From NCBI GenBank assembly GCA_036405815.1, contig DASWWX010000019.1, forward strand, positions 1 through 64,000: a stretch of 64,000 nt of DNA, read 5' to 3'. The notes below the pieces were generated by a model. That model had not been told where the DNA came from and searched no databases. It saw nothing but the letters and a program-made list of their open reading frames with translations. Positions 36,579-44,952 of the stretch are shown piece after piece. The number at the start of each line of letters is the position of its first letter. The first letter of the stretch is position 1. Origin of the DNA: Solimonas sp036405815. Its GTDB lineage: Bacteria > Pseudomonadota > Gammaproteobacteria > Nevskiales > Nevskiaceae. A program made the translations under genes and the position numbers.

Positions 36579-37298
36579 ATGGATACCCGCAAGCACCGCT
36601 GGATCGTGAACACCGGCGCCGGCCTGTTCGCCGCGCTGGCCCTGTCTATGGGCCTGCCCGGCCCGGCGTCCGCGCAGGACGATACCGAGCCGCTGGAACG
36701 GCTGCGCAGCGTCGCCCGCGCCGCGGTCGCCGCCCAGGCCGCACCCACGGCCAGAATTGAGGCCGACGCACTGGACCCGCGGCTGCGGCTGCCAGCCTGC
36801 GCCGAGGCACCGCTCGCCCAGGTACCGGCACAGCGTGCCGCCACCGTCACCGTCGCGCTGCGCTGCGACGCCCCGGTGCAATGGACCGTGCACGTGCCGG
36901 TGCGCGTGCGTGATCTGCGACCGATCCTGGTGCTGAAACAACCCGTGCGCGCCGGCGAGATCGCCGGCGACGAGCACTTCATCGTGCAGGAACGCGATGT
37001 CGCCACCCTGCCCTTCGGGCATCTCGACGATCCGGACGCCCTCCGCGGCCGCCAGTTCCGGCGTGCCCTCGCCGCCGGTGCCGCGCCCGCGCCCGCCGAC
37101 CTGGAGGCGCCACGCTGGGTACAACGCGGCCAGCCGGTGCAGATTCGCGGCCGCGCCGGCGGCATCGAGGTGCGCGCCGAGGGCAAGGCATTGGCCGACG
37201 GCGCCGCCGGTCACCGCGTGCGCGTGGAAAACCGCGGCTCGCGCCGCGTCGTCGAAGGCGTGGTCGCCGCGCCCGGTGTCGTCGAAGTGGCGCTGTGA
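36579..37298 (+). CDS. flgA: Flagellar P-ring assembly chaperone FlgA
   Basis: FlgA is a periplasmic chaperone for FlgI. The 239-residue product has a signal peptide (LFAALALSMGLPGPASAQ), then the SAF-like FlgA pattern: RLRLPACAEAPLAQVP-type segment, VTVALRCDAPVQWTVHVPV with the disulfide Cys pair, ILVLKQPVRAGEIAGDEHFI and the C-terminal GQPVQIRGRAGGIEVRAEG, GHRVRVENRGSRRVVEGVV. The GGAG site is only 2 bases from this ATG, so a GTG at 36606 is a possible alternative. It is divergent from cheV. Confidence 0.93.
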   Translation: MDTRKHRWIVNTGAGLFAALALSMGLPGPASAQDDTEPLERLRSVARAAVAAQAAPTARIEADALDPRLRLPACAEAPLAQVPAQRAATVTVALRCDAPVQWTVHVPVRVRDLRPILVLKQPVRAGEIAGDEHFIVQERDVATLPFGHLDDPDALRGRQFRRALAAGAAPAPADLEAPRWVQRGQPVQIRGRAGGIEVRAEGKALADGAAGHRVRVENRGSRRVVEGVVAAPGVVEVAL

Positions 37299-37399
37299 CA
37301 CGCCCCCTGAACCTCATCCGTGAACACCACCCGTGAACGCCGCCGCGACCACCGCTGAAGCCCCTGCCGACCGCGTCGCGGAAACGGCGGCGGTCGCCC

Positions 37400-37426
37400 T
37401 CAAGATTTGCGAACGGCCGCCGATAA
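37400..37426 (+). promoter_or_regulatory. Sigma-28 (FliA) promoter of flgM
   Basis: TCAAGATT, 11 bases, GCCGATAA: perfect -10 element and spacing with a near-consensus -35. It lies 34 bp before the flgM ATG. FliA control of its own anti-sigma factor is a known feedback in flagellar systems. Confidence 0.85.
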
Positions 37427-37460
37427 CCGGCTCGGGGAGTCAGCCCCGCAGGAGTTCGCG

Positions 37461-37769
37461 ATGAGCCACAAGATCGAATCAACCGGCCTACCGGGTGCCG
37501 TATCCACGCCCCGCAGCGTGCGCGGTAGCGAGGGTGCGTCGGTATCCGCATTGCCGAGCGCGCCGCGCCAGCGCGACGACTCCCTGCGCCTGACCGACGA
37601 CGCGCGTCTGGTCACCGACATCCGCCAGGCCGCCGCCGGGATCGGCGACGTCGACGCCGGCCGCGTCGCCAGCCTGCGTCAGGCGATCGACAACGGTCAG
37701 TACCACGCCGATGCCAGCGTGATCGCCGCCAAGCTGCTGCGCGTCGAATGGCAGCTCGCCGCCGCCTGA
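37461..37769 (+). CDS. flgM: Anti-sigma-28 factor FlgM
   Basis: FlgM binds and blocks FliA until the hook is finished and FlgM is exported. The 102-residue product starts MSHKIESTGL behind an AGGAG site, has a disordered Ser/Arg/Pro-rich N-terminal half, and a C-terminal FliA-binding part (LTDDARLVTDIRQAAAG, DAGRVASLRQAIDNGQYHAD, IAAKLLRVEWQL) typical of FlgM. An upstream in-frame ATG falls inside the promoter and is rejected. It precedes flgN. Confidence 0.94.
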   Translation: MSHKIESTGLPGAVSTPRSVRGSEGASVSALPSAPRQRDDSLRLTDDARLVTDIRQAAAGIGDVDAGRVASLRQAIDNGQYHADASVIAAKLLRVEWQLAAA

Positions 37770-37798
37770 ACCCCACACTTGCATCCCACCCCGACGCC

Positions 37799-38218
37799 AT
37801 GACCCCGCCGACCGCCGCCGAACGCCTGCGCAGCAACCTGCGCCAGCATCTCGACAGCCTCGGCCTGCTCGCCGAGTTGCTGCAGCAGGAACACACCGCG
37901 CTGAGCGGCGACGATCCCGGCGCGCTGGAACAGATCACCCGCGCCAAGGCCAACGCCGCCGAACACCTGCACACGCTCGGTCGCGAACTGCAGGCCTTGC
38001 GCACGCCCGACACCGCACAGTCCGCCGACTGGACCGCCGTGCAGGCGCTGGCCGGACGCTGCCAGTCCGCCAACGCCGCCAACGCGACGCTGCTCGACCT
38101 GCGCACCCGCAGCGTGCGCAGCCGCTTGCAGGTCCTGCGTGGCCCGCCGGTGGCCACCGTCTACGATCGCAGCGGCAGCGCCTACGGCGCCGGCTCGCGC
38201 CGTCTGGGCCTGGCATGA
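37799..38218 (+). CDS. flgN: Flagellar chaperone FlgN
   Basis: FlgN is the export chaperone for FlgK and FlgL. The 139-residue, all-helical product starts MTPPTAAERLRSNLRQHLDS and has a coiled-coil-like body (LAELLQQEHTALSGDDPGAL, ITRAKANAAEHLHTLGREL) and a C-terminal VYDRSGSAYGAGSRRLGLA, the conserved end in many FlgN proteins. It follows flgM by 29 bp and overlaps the PilZ gene by 4 bp. Confidence 0.88.
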   Translation: MTPPTAAERLRSNLRQHLDSLGLLAELLQQEHTALSGDDPGALEQITRAKANAAEHLHTLGRELQALRTPDTAQSADWTAVQALAGRCQSANAANATLLDLRTRSVRSRLQVLRGPPVATVYDRSGSAYGAGSRRLGLA

Positions 38219-38919
38219 CCCCGCTGCAGGCCGGCGAGCGCGATTCCCGCGACCGCGCGCGCCTGCTGGCGCTGCTGCACCGGCTGCGCCTGCGCCGCAT
38301 CGCCTTGACCGCGCAGCCGGACCCGCATGCCAGTCGCAGCTACTGCACGCGCCTGCTGGCCGTGGACGCCGAGGCCGCCGCGCTGCATCTCGACGCCCTG
38401 CACCCCGAGCCCGCACCCGAGCTCCAGGCCGGCCACGCGCTGCACCTGCGCGGCCGGCTCGACGGCGGCTTGCTGCGCTTCGAATGCCGCTTCACCGGCC
38501 TGGCCATCGATGACCACGGGCCGGTGTTGCGCGCCGCGCTGCCGGAACGGATCGAACTGCTGGAACAGCGCGCGCTACGACGGCTGACCCTGCACGCCGC
38601 ACCGCAGGGCCCGACGCTGGACCTGGAACACGCTGGCGGCCACAGCGCCGCGCATCTGCTCGATCTGTCCGCGCAGGGCGCCGGCGCGCTGGCGCCGATC
38701 GACGCGACGACACCGGTCGGCAGCACACTGCGCTGCCGCTTCGAAACGCCCACCGCCCTGCGCATCGACGCCGAGGTGCGCTCGCGCAGCGTGCGCGGCG
38801 CCTGGCAGCGCCTGGGTCTGCGCTTCACGCGGCTGCGCCGCGACGAGGAAGAACGCCTGATCGCGGCGCTGTTGCGCCTGGAACGCCACGCCATCCGCCG
38901 CCGACCTGCCCTCGCCTGA
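38215..38919 (+). CDS. YcgR-like flagellar brake protein (PilZ domain)
   Basis: YcgR proteins bind c-di-GMP and slow the flagellar motor. The 234-residue product has an N-terminal YcgR-type domain (to about residue 115) and a C-terminal PilZ domain with RALRR (RxxxR) and DLSAQGAG ((D/N)xSxxG), then a beta-barrel ending in LGLRFTRLRRDEEERLIAAL. Both c-di-GMP motifs are intact. It starts in an ATGA overlap with flgN and so belongs to flgMN. Confidence 0.87.
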   Translation: MTPLQAGERDSRDRARLLALLHRLRLRRIALTAQPDPHASRSYCTRLLAVDAEAAALHLDALHPEPAPELQAGHALHLRGRLDGGLLRFECRFTGLAIDDHGPVLRAALPERIELLEQRALRRLTLHAAPQGPTLDLEHAGGHSAAHLLDLSAQGAGALAPIDATTPVGSTLRCRFETPTALRIDAEVRSRSVRGAWQRLGLRFTRLRRDEEERLIAALLRLERHAIRRRPALA

Positions 38920-38990
38920 ACTTCGCACCCGGATTCCGCACCCGCGGATCGGGCACGACGCAAGACCGGGCGGCCTTGCGATAATGCGGC

Positions 38991-41309
38991 ATGAGCGTCT
39001 GGCCCGAATCTCCCGCTGAATCCGCGTCTACCGACCTGCCGCTGTTCGTGACCTGCGCGCGCGGCGTCGAACCGCTGCTGGTCGCCGAACTCGCCGGCTT
39101 CGGCGCCGCCCATGCGCGCGAGCGCACCGGCGGCGTCGCCGTCACCGCGCCGCTGGAAGCGGCCTATCGCGCCTGCCTCTGGTCGCGCCTGGCCAGCCGC
39201 GTGCTGATGCCGCTGCAACGCTTCCCGGCCCCGGACGCCGACGCGCTGTACCAGGCCGCGCTCGGCATCGCCTGGCACGATCTGTTCGACAGCGGCAGCA
39301 CCTTTGCCATCGAAGTCGCCGGCCGCTCGCCGAACCTGACCCACACCCAGTACGCCGGCCTCAAGGTCAAGGACGCGATCGTCGATGGCTTCCGCGCGCA
39401 GGGCCTGGAACGCCCCAACGTCAATACCGAAAGTCCGGACATCCGCATCCACCTGCACCTGGACCGCGAGCACGCGACGCTGAGCCTGGATCTGGCCGGC
39501 GACAGCCTGCACCGGCGCGGCTATCGCCTGCGCGGCGTCGAAGCCCCGCTCAAGGAAAACCTCGCCTGCGCGATCCTTGTGCGCTGCGGCTGGCCCGACC
39601 TCGCCGCGCAAGGCGCGCCGCTGCTCGACCCGATGTGCGGTTCCGGCACGCTGGTCATCGAAGCCGCGCTGATGGCGGCCGACATCGCGCCCGGCCTGCG
39701 ACGCAAGCGTTGGGGTTTCGAAGCCTGGCTGGATCACCGGCCGGCCGTGTGGAAGCGCATCAAGCTGGAAGCCGAGGAGCGCCGCAGCGCCGGCCTGGCG
39801 CGACCGCTGCCCATCCTGGTCGGCAGCGACCTGGACCAGCGCGCGCTGATGGCCGCACGCAGCAATGCCGAACGCGCCGGCTTCGCCGACCGCATCCGCT
39901 GGGTGCCCGGCGATACGCTCGACGCCCGCCCGCCGGCACCGCAGCCGGGCCTGGTCGTCACCAATCCGCCCTATGGCGAGCGCATCGGCACCGACGCCGA
40001 ACTGGTGAAGCTGTACTCGCTGCTCGGCAACACGCTGAAACAGCACTTCGCCGGCTGGCGCTTCGGCTTCTTCACGGCGCGCGACGACATTGCCCAGCGC
40101 CTGGGCCTGCGCGCCGAGAAGATCAACACGCTCTACAACGGCGCGCTGCTGTGCAAGCTGCTGCGCTTCGAGATCGGGGGCGGCCCGGCGCGCGAGATCG
40201 CCGATCCCGCTGCCGAAACGACAGCCGCAGACGAACGCGCCGGCACCGCGGCAGCCGCGGCGCCCGTCGCGACGCCGAAGCCCGCACCCGCACCCGCCAT
40301 CGGTGGCGAAGCCTTCGGCAACCGGTTGCGCAAGAACCTGCGCCATCTCGGCAAGTGGGCCAAGCGCAAGGACATCGCGCACTACCGCGTCTACGACGCC
40401 GACCTGCCGGAGTACGCGGTCGCCGTCGATCTCTACCGCACCGACGATGGTCTGCACGCGCACGTGCAGGAGTACGCGGCGCCGAAAACCGTCGATCCGG
40501 CGCACGCCGAGAAGCGCCTGCGCGAAGCGCTCGGACAGACCCAGGCCGTGCTTGAACTGCCGCACACGCACCTGCACTACAAGCTGCGCCAGTCGCAGAA
40601 AGGTACGGCGCAGTACCAGCGCCAGAATCAGACCGAGCGCTTCTACGCGATCGAAGAGCACGGCGCCCGGCTGCAGGTGAATTTCGACGATTACCTCGAC
40701 ACCGGCCTGTTCCTCGACCATCGACCGATCCGCCAGCGCATCCAGCAGGAAGCGCGCGGCAAGCGCTTCCTCAACCTGTTCTGCTACACCGGCGCGGCGA
40801 CCGTGCACGCCGTGGTCGGTGGCGCGCGCCGCACGCTGTCGCTGGACCTGTCCAACACCTATCTGGACTGGGCCAAGCGCAACCTCTCGCTCAACGGCGT
40901 GCGCGGCTGGGATTACGAACGCATGCCGGCAGCCGGCGAATCCCTGTCGCCGCACGCCCTGGTGCGCGCCGACTGCCTGCTGTGGCTGCGCGAGCAGGCC
41001 GCGCTGGACCGGCCGTCACAGTTCGATCTGATCTTCTTCGATCCTCCGACCTTCTCCAACTCCAAGAAGATGGAAGACACGCTGGACATCCAGCGCGACC
41101 ACGCCGAACTGATCCGCGCCGCACTCAAGCTGCTGGCCCCGGGCGGCACGCTGTACTTCTCGACCAACCGCCGCGGCTTCAAGCTCGACGAAGCACTGGC
41201 CGCCGATGCCCGCATCGACGACATCACCACGCAAACACTGGACGAGGACTTCAAGCGGCCGCCGCCGGCGCATCGCTGCTGGGCGATCCGGCCGATCACG
41301 ACGAACTAG
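38991..41309 (+). CDS. rlmKL: Bifunctional 23S rRNA methyltransferase RlmKL
   Basis: Methylates 23S rRNA G2445 (N2, RlmL half) and G2069 (N7, RlmK half). The 772-residue product has a THUMP domain (about 20-160), the RlmL methyltransferase with LDPMCGSGTLVIEAALMA (SAM site) and VTNPPYGERIG (catalytic NPPY), and the C-terminal RlmK methyltransferase with FLNLFCYTGAATVHAVVGGA and FDPPTFSNSKKM. Full fusion length is normal for gammaproteobacteria. A GATAAT-like -10 sequence ends just before the ATG but I find no good -35. Confidence 0.96.
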   Translation: MSVWPESPAESASTDLPLFVTCARGVEPLLVAELAGFGAAHARERTGGVAVTAPLEAAYRACLWSRLASRVLMPLQRFPAPDADALYQAALGIAWHDLFDSGSTFAIEVAGRSPNLTHTQYAGLKVKDAIVDGFRAQGLERPNVNTESPDIRIHLHLDREHATLSLDLAGDSLHRRGYRLRGVEAPLKENLACAILVRCGWPDLAAQGAPLLDPMCGSGTLVIEAALMAADIAPGLRRKRWGFEAWLDHRPAVWKRIKLEAEERRSAGLARPLPILVGSDLDQRALMAARSNAERAGFADRIRWVPGDTLDARPPAPQPGLVVTNPPYGERIGTDAELVKLYSLLGNTLKQHFAGWRFGFFTARDDIAQRLGLRAEKINTLYNGALLCKLLRFEIGGGPAREIADPAAETTAADERAGTAAAAAPVATPKPAPAPAIGGEAFGNRLRKNLRHLGKWAKRKDIAHYRVYDADLPEYAVAVDLYRTDDGLHAHVQEYAAPKTVDPAHAEKRLREALGQTQAVLELPHTHLHYKLRQSQKGTAQYQRQNQTERFYAIEEHGARLQVNFDDYLDTGLFLDHRPIRQRIQQEARGKRFLNLFCYTGAATVHAVVGGARRTLSLDLSNTYLDWAKRNLSLNGVRGWDYERMPAAGESLSPHALVRADCLLWLREQAALDRPSQFDLIFFDPPTFSNSKKMEDTLDIQRDHAELIRAALKLLAPGGTLYFSTNRRGFKLDEALAADARIDDITTQTLDEDFKRPPPAHRCWAIRPITTN

Positions 41310-41330
41310 AGTCTGCCGCGCGCTGGCCGC

Positions 41331-42401
41331 TCAGCGCGCAGCCAGGCGGAAGTGAAACATCATCGAGCCACGCGACGGCACCGCCACCCCGTTCTCCATC
41401 TGTGGACGATAGAGCGTCTTCCAGGCGGCGCGCTTGGCTGCGGCGTCGAACACACCCTTGGGGCTGGACTGCAGAACCGTCACATCGGTCGCCTTGCCCT
41501 CGGCGTCGATATGGATCAACAGCTGCACAAAGCCGAAAAGCCCCTGCAGGGCAGCCTCTCTCGGAAAATGCGGCTGAACCGCCTTGAGCACGCCGCCTTC
41601 CTGCAAATCACGCAACGCGGGTCGGTCAACGAGCCGCCCCTGCGCATCAATCAGGTCCTGGCCTCGCGCCGCCGCAACCATATCGGCGGCCTCGGGCGCT
41701 TCGACGGCTTTCGCCAGCAGCTGGTCGGCCACGTCGCGAAAGGCCGGGCTGAGCCCGCCCTCGAGGTTCAAGCTGGCGATGTGCCCGACACAGTCCCGGG
41801 GACCTTGAAGTTTGCAGAGCAGTTCCGCCCGAACCGCCATCCACCAATCCGGATCTTCCGACTTCTTGATGCTGGCCTTCTGCAGCACCGCCAACGCGTC
41901 GGCAGGTCGGGATCGTTGAAGGTAAGCGTCTGCCAGCGCGAAATAGGCCGACTCCGGCATACGCGCGCAGTTCGCCAGAAAAACGGGTTCCAGCATCGCG
42001 ACTGCATCCGCCGGATCCTTGCGACGAAGCGCGAGCCGGGCCAATACCTCGCGCACCTGATCCAGCGTGAGGCGCGGCATGAAAGGATTGGACAACGACG
42101 GGCGCAGCGCCGCCGTTGCCTCGTCGTCGCGACCCTGCACGGCCCTCAGGTAACCCCACTCGATATGCAGCAGTCCCTTCTCGTAGGGCGAAGCCGCACG
42201 TTCGATCAGTTGGCTCAGCGATTGCTCGCGAGCATGGAGGTCCGACTCCATACGCAAGGCTTCGATCTTCTGCTCCAGGCCCGGCGTCAGGACGCCCTTG
42301 CCTTCCTGCTCGTTCCGACAGGGATAGGCCTTCTGCGCATCGCCCTGGGCCGCTACGCTCAGGCTGACGAGCATCAGAAGCACGGCAACGATGGTCTTCA
42401 T
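41331..42401 (-). CDS. Periplasmic TPR-like protein with C-terminal TonB domain
   Basis: A 356-residue secreted protein starting MKTIVAVLLMLVSLSVAAQG, with a GGAG site. The centre is helical with TPR-like repeats (ASPYEKGLLHIEWGYLRAVQ, YFALADAYLQRSRPADALAV). The C-terminal 80 residues are a TonB-type domain (VQPHFPREAALQGLFGFVQL, TVLQSSPKGVFDAAAKRA, RPQMENGVAVPSRG). It lacks the usual membrane anchor and Pro-rich spacer of an energy-coupling TonB, so it is probably not the energy transducer itself. Substrate or partner unknown. Confidence 0.8.
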   Translation of the reverse strand: MKTIVAVLLMLVSLSVAAQGDAQKAYPCRNEQEGKGVLTPGLEQKIEALRMESDLHAREQSLSQLIERAASPYEKGLLHIEWGYLRAVQGRDDEATAALRPSLSNPFMPRLTLDQVREVLARLALRRKDPADAVAMLEPVFLANCARMPESAYFALADAYLQRSRPADALAVLQKASIKKSEDPDWWMAVRAELLCKLQGPRDCVGHIASLNLEGGLSPAFRDVADQLLAKAVEAPEAADMVAAARGQDLIDAQGRLVDRPALRDLQEGGVLKAVQPHFPREAALQGLFGFVQLLIHIDAEGKATDVTVLQSSPKGVFDAAAKRAAWKTLYRPQMENGVAVPSRGSMMFHFRLAAR

Positions 42402-42809
42402 GGTGGCAGCTCCACACAAGTTGGCCTGCGAACACAGCTGGAAGCGTTTGGCGCCGCCGCTTCAGTGGGGCTGGATTGCGCCTGGCCCAGACTACCGCCA
42501 AAACGCTTTTCGTAGCTGAACCGAAATCGTCTCCTTACAGCACCATCGCTTACCGACACCTGCACCACCCGGCATCGCCTCCCTGAGCCTGAACGTCGAG
42601 CCGCTGCTGCGTCCTCGCCGGTCCAAGCCGGCATGGCCGGCCGCGTACTGGGCATCCTGTCGCGACTGTGCGGCTGCGCAGATGAAGCCGGGCCATCGAA
42701 GCACCCTTTCTGACGCAGCTGACAGGACCACCACCGGGCTGCCGCGACCCGGCGGGGTTCGTTATCATCGCCCCCTGAACACAAACGTTTATAGAAACGG
42801 GGAAAACCG
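42402..42809. other. Intergenic region, no gene seen
   Basis: About 400 bp between the divergent TonB-domain gene and the two-repeat secreted protein gene. Open frames on the minus strand here have no ribosome site or recognisable product. It must hold both promoters, but I see no strong consensus. Confidence 0.5.
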
Positions 42810-43526
42810 ATGCGCGCTGCTCGTCTACGCTGGATTTCGCTGATCGGATCGGCGCTGTGCCTGGGCGCCAGCTTCGCCGCGCCGGCGCAGGGCCCGGTCC
42901 TTAACTGTCAGGCCCACGATGGCCAACGTTGGGTGAGCCTCGGCGACGGCACCTACACCGCCTGCCTCAATGCCATCGACGCCCGCGTCACCGCCTACAA
43001 CGCCCAGGGCTTCAAGTTCGGCCTGTGGGGCGGCGCACTACTGTCGGCCGACGAGTTCTACTTCTATCAATCGGACGACCAGGGCGCCAACTGGACACCG
43101 GCCGGCCTCAAGAGCGAAGTCGCCGCAGCGGGCGGCCAGCTGATGCAGCCGGCCCCGACCACCTCCGCCGTGCTTTCGGCGGTCGAGCAGACCGCGCAGC
43201 CGGCCCCCATGGCCGCGGCCCCCGCGCCGGTCGCTGCCGAACCGGTGGTGATCTCCGCCCGGCCGGCCGGTCCGTCGGCACCGGTGTGGGAATCCGGCGA
43301 GCGCCGCACCTGCTCGCTGAAGATCAATGGCCAGTGGCAGAAGCTGCCGGAGCTGACGATCCAGGAATGCGCGCAGCGCCTCGACGACGCGCCGGAACCG
43401 CCGAACAGCAATGCCGCCAAGTTCGGCTACTGGAGCGGCACCTACCTGGTCGCCAACCACAAGGAAGTCCTGCGGTCGAAGGACTCCAACCAGTGGGAAA
43501 CGGTGATCCAGCGCCGCGGTCGCTGA
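42810..43526 (+). CDS. Secreted protein with two homologous domains
   Basis: Function unknown. The 238-residue product has a signal peptide (cleavage near FAAPAQG, residue 28) and two related domains joined by an Ala/Pro/Val linker (about residues 108-160). Domain 1 has Cys33, Cys52 and KFGLWGG (69-75); domain 2 has Cys168, Cys187 and KFGYWSG (204-210). Each therefore has a Cys-x18-Cys pair, then an aromatic KFGxW turn and a final W-containing strand (ANWTPAG / NQWETVI). An intrinsic terminator follows. Periplasmic or extracellular location is inferred. Confidence 0.78.
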   Translation: MRAARLRWISLIGSALCLGASFAAPAQGPVLNCQAHDGQRWVSLGDGTYTACLNAIDARVTAYNAQGFKFGLWGGALLSADEFYFYQSDDQGANWTPAGLKSEVAAAGGQLMQPAPTTSAVLSAVEQTAQPAPMAAAPAPVAAEPVVISARPAGPSAPVWESGERRTCSLKINGQWQKLPELTIQECAQRLDDAPEPPNSNAAKFGYWSGTYLVANHKEVLRSKDSNQWETVIQRRGR

Positions 43527-43542
43527 ACGCAACGCCCAGCAA

Positions 43543-43570
43543 AACGGCCGCCTAGAAGGCGGCCGTTTTT
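43543..43570 (+). terminator. Rho-independent terminator
   Basis: Perfect 10-bp stem AACGGCCGCC / GGCGGCCGTT with a TAGAA loop followed by a T-run, 16 bp past the two-domain gene. Confidence 0.88.
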
Positions 43571-43590
43571 GTTTGTGGCCTGTGGAAGCG

Positions 43591-43690
43591 TGTGGGTGCG
43601 GGCACCCGCATGCCATGCAGCCGCATCAGGTCTTGTGCAGCGTGACGCCAGCCTGGCCCTGCTACCTGCTGCCGCGGTAGCACCGCGAGC
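43591..43690 (-). repeat. Degenerate duplicate of the dcd 3' end
   Basis: This stretch aligns with 43737-43835, which includes the dcd stop and last codons, at a constant offset of 146 bp (about 80% identity in the best 50 bp). Translated in the dcd frame on the minus strand it reads QGQAGVTLHKT-stop against QGQTGVTLPRT-stop at the end of Dcd, with one TAC-to-TAG change just before. It is a non-coding remnant, left by a small duplication or by recombination/integration at the dcd 3' end. Confidence 0.7.
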
Positions 43691-43771
43691 CACCCGGCGA
43701 GGGCCCCGCGCATGGCGCGGGATCGACGGCAAGGCGAGCGGATGCTGGGGACCGCATCCGATGCAGCTGCA

Positions 43772-44335
43772 TCAGGTCCTGGGCAGCGTAACGCCAGTCT
43801 GACCCTGATACTTGCCGCCGCGGTCCCGATACGAGGTCTCGCAGACTTCGTCGGATTCGTAGAACAGCATCTGCGCCACGCCCTCGTTGGCGTAGATCTT
43901 CGCCGGTAGCGGCGTGGTGTTGGAGAACTCCAGCGTCACGTGTCCTTCCCACTCCGGCTCCAGCGGCGTCACGTTGACGATGATGCCGCAGCGCGCGTAC
44001 GTGCTCTTGCCGAGGCAGACAACCAGCGTCGAGCGCGGAATGCGGAAGTACTCGACCGTGCGCGCCAGCGCGAAGGAGTTCGGCGGGATGATGCAGACGT
44101 CCGACTTCACGTCGACGAAGGACTTCTCGTCGAAATTCTTCGGATCGACGATCGTCGAGTTGATATTGGTGAAGATCTTGAATTCGTTGGCACAGCGCAC
44201 GTCGTAGCCGTAGCTGGACGTGCCATAGGACACGATCTTCTGGCCGTTGACGTGGCGCACCTGGCCTGCCTCGAACGGTTCGATCATGCCCTGCGCCGCC
44301 ATGCGGCGGATCCACTTGTCGGATTTGATGCTCAT
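43772..44335 (-). CDS. dcd: dCTP deaminase
   Basis: Converts dCTP to dUTP, feeding dTMP synthesis. The 187-residue product starts MSIKSDKWIRRMAAQGMIEP and has the family landmarks VSYGTSSYGYDVRCANEFKI, FALARTVEYFRIP, LGKSTYARCGIIVNVTPLEP (with catalytic Arg/Glu in this region) and GKYQGQTGVTLPRT. Length is normal. Its ATG overlaps the stop of the upstream unknown gene (ATGA), which in turn follows mrp by 3 bp. Confidence 0.96.
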   Translation of the reverse strand: MSIKSDKWIRRMAAQGMIEPFEAGQVRHVNGQKIVSYGTSSYGYDVRCANEFKIFTNINSTIVDPKNFDEKSFVDVKSDVCIIPPNSFALARTVEYFRIPRSTLVVCLGKSTYARCGIIVNVTPLEPEWEGHVTLEFSNTTPLPAKIYANEGVAQMLFYESDEVCETSYRDRGGKYQGQTGVTLPRT

Positions 44336-44949
44336 GTCTCGGCTTCTTGTTCGATCCAGGCCTGGGTGACCCAAAACAGCTCGCAGGCACCCGCGCCCAT
44401 GTCGTCGCGCACCAGCGAGGTCTTCCAGCGCCAACCATCGGCAGCGCGGACGTTGACCAGCAACCCCTCGAGGTGGACGACGTGCCCGGCGCGCATTCTA
44501 TCCAGCGCGCGCCGCACCGTGTCGTCCGCCGGAATCAGGTGGGTATTGGCGGCATGCTCGAACAGCACGCGCTGCGATACCGGCGGCGCCTCCTGCCAGC
44601 GGACCCAGAAGAAGCGCCCGGACTGCGAAATCTCCAGTTGCGCCAGCACCGATGAGTCGGACATGGGACCCCAGCCCAGCGCGAAATCCACGGGCGAGAG
44701 CTGTGCCTCGCGACCGAGGCGGTACTCCAGGCGGCTCAGCAGGCGGGCTGTCAGCTCGTACCGCGCCTGCGGTTCCAGCAGATAGCCACGGTGCTCAAAC
44801 GGCTCTCGCTCGGCTCGACGCAATTCGGTCTGCTGCGGCATCTCCGACGCCAACACGCCGGGTAACCGCACGATCTCGCGCGACTGGCAACTGCGCTGCG
44901 CGCCGAAGGCAATGGCGATCGCCAGCAACAGCAGCCAGCCGCGCGACAT
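44332..44949 (-). CDS. Membrane-anchored protein of unknown function
   Basis: A 205-residue protein with one N-terminal hydrophobic segment (WLLLLAIAIAFGAQ) that may be a signal anchor. The rest is soluble with conserved-looking aromatic segments: YELTARLLSRLEYRLGREAQ, FALGWGPMSDSSVLAQLEIS, FFWVRW, NTHLIPADDTVRRALDRMRA, GHVVHLEGLLVNVRA, and KTSLVRDDMGAGACELFWV. I recognise this as a widespread uncharacterised type rather than a named family. It lies between mrp (3 bp upstream) and dcd (4-bp overlap). Confidence 0.72.
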   Translation of the reverse strand: MSRGWLLLLAIAIAFGAQRSCQSREIVRLPGVLASEMPQQTELRRAEREPFEHRGYLLEPQARYELTARLLSRLEYRLGREAQLSPVDFALGWGPMSDSSVLAQLEISQSGRFFWVRWQEAPPVSQRVLFEHAANTHLIPADDTVRRALDRMRAGHVVHLEGLLVNVRAADGWRWKTSLVRDDMGAGACELFWVTQAWIEQEAET

Positions 44950-44952
44950 GAC

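Noticed and set aside
35525..37186. Upstream extension of the cheV frame to 553 codons
   Set aside because: The extension runs antisense through flgA and is not CheV-like; CheV starts at MATGLLESID.
38971..38990. GATAAT -10 sequence just before rlmKL
   Set aside because: No -35 element at proper distance, and the start would almost coincide with the ATG.
42398..42784. Open frames in the 400-bp gap upstream of the two-repeat protein
   Set aside because: No start signals or recognisable product.
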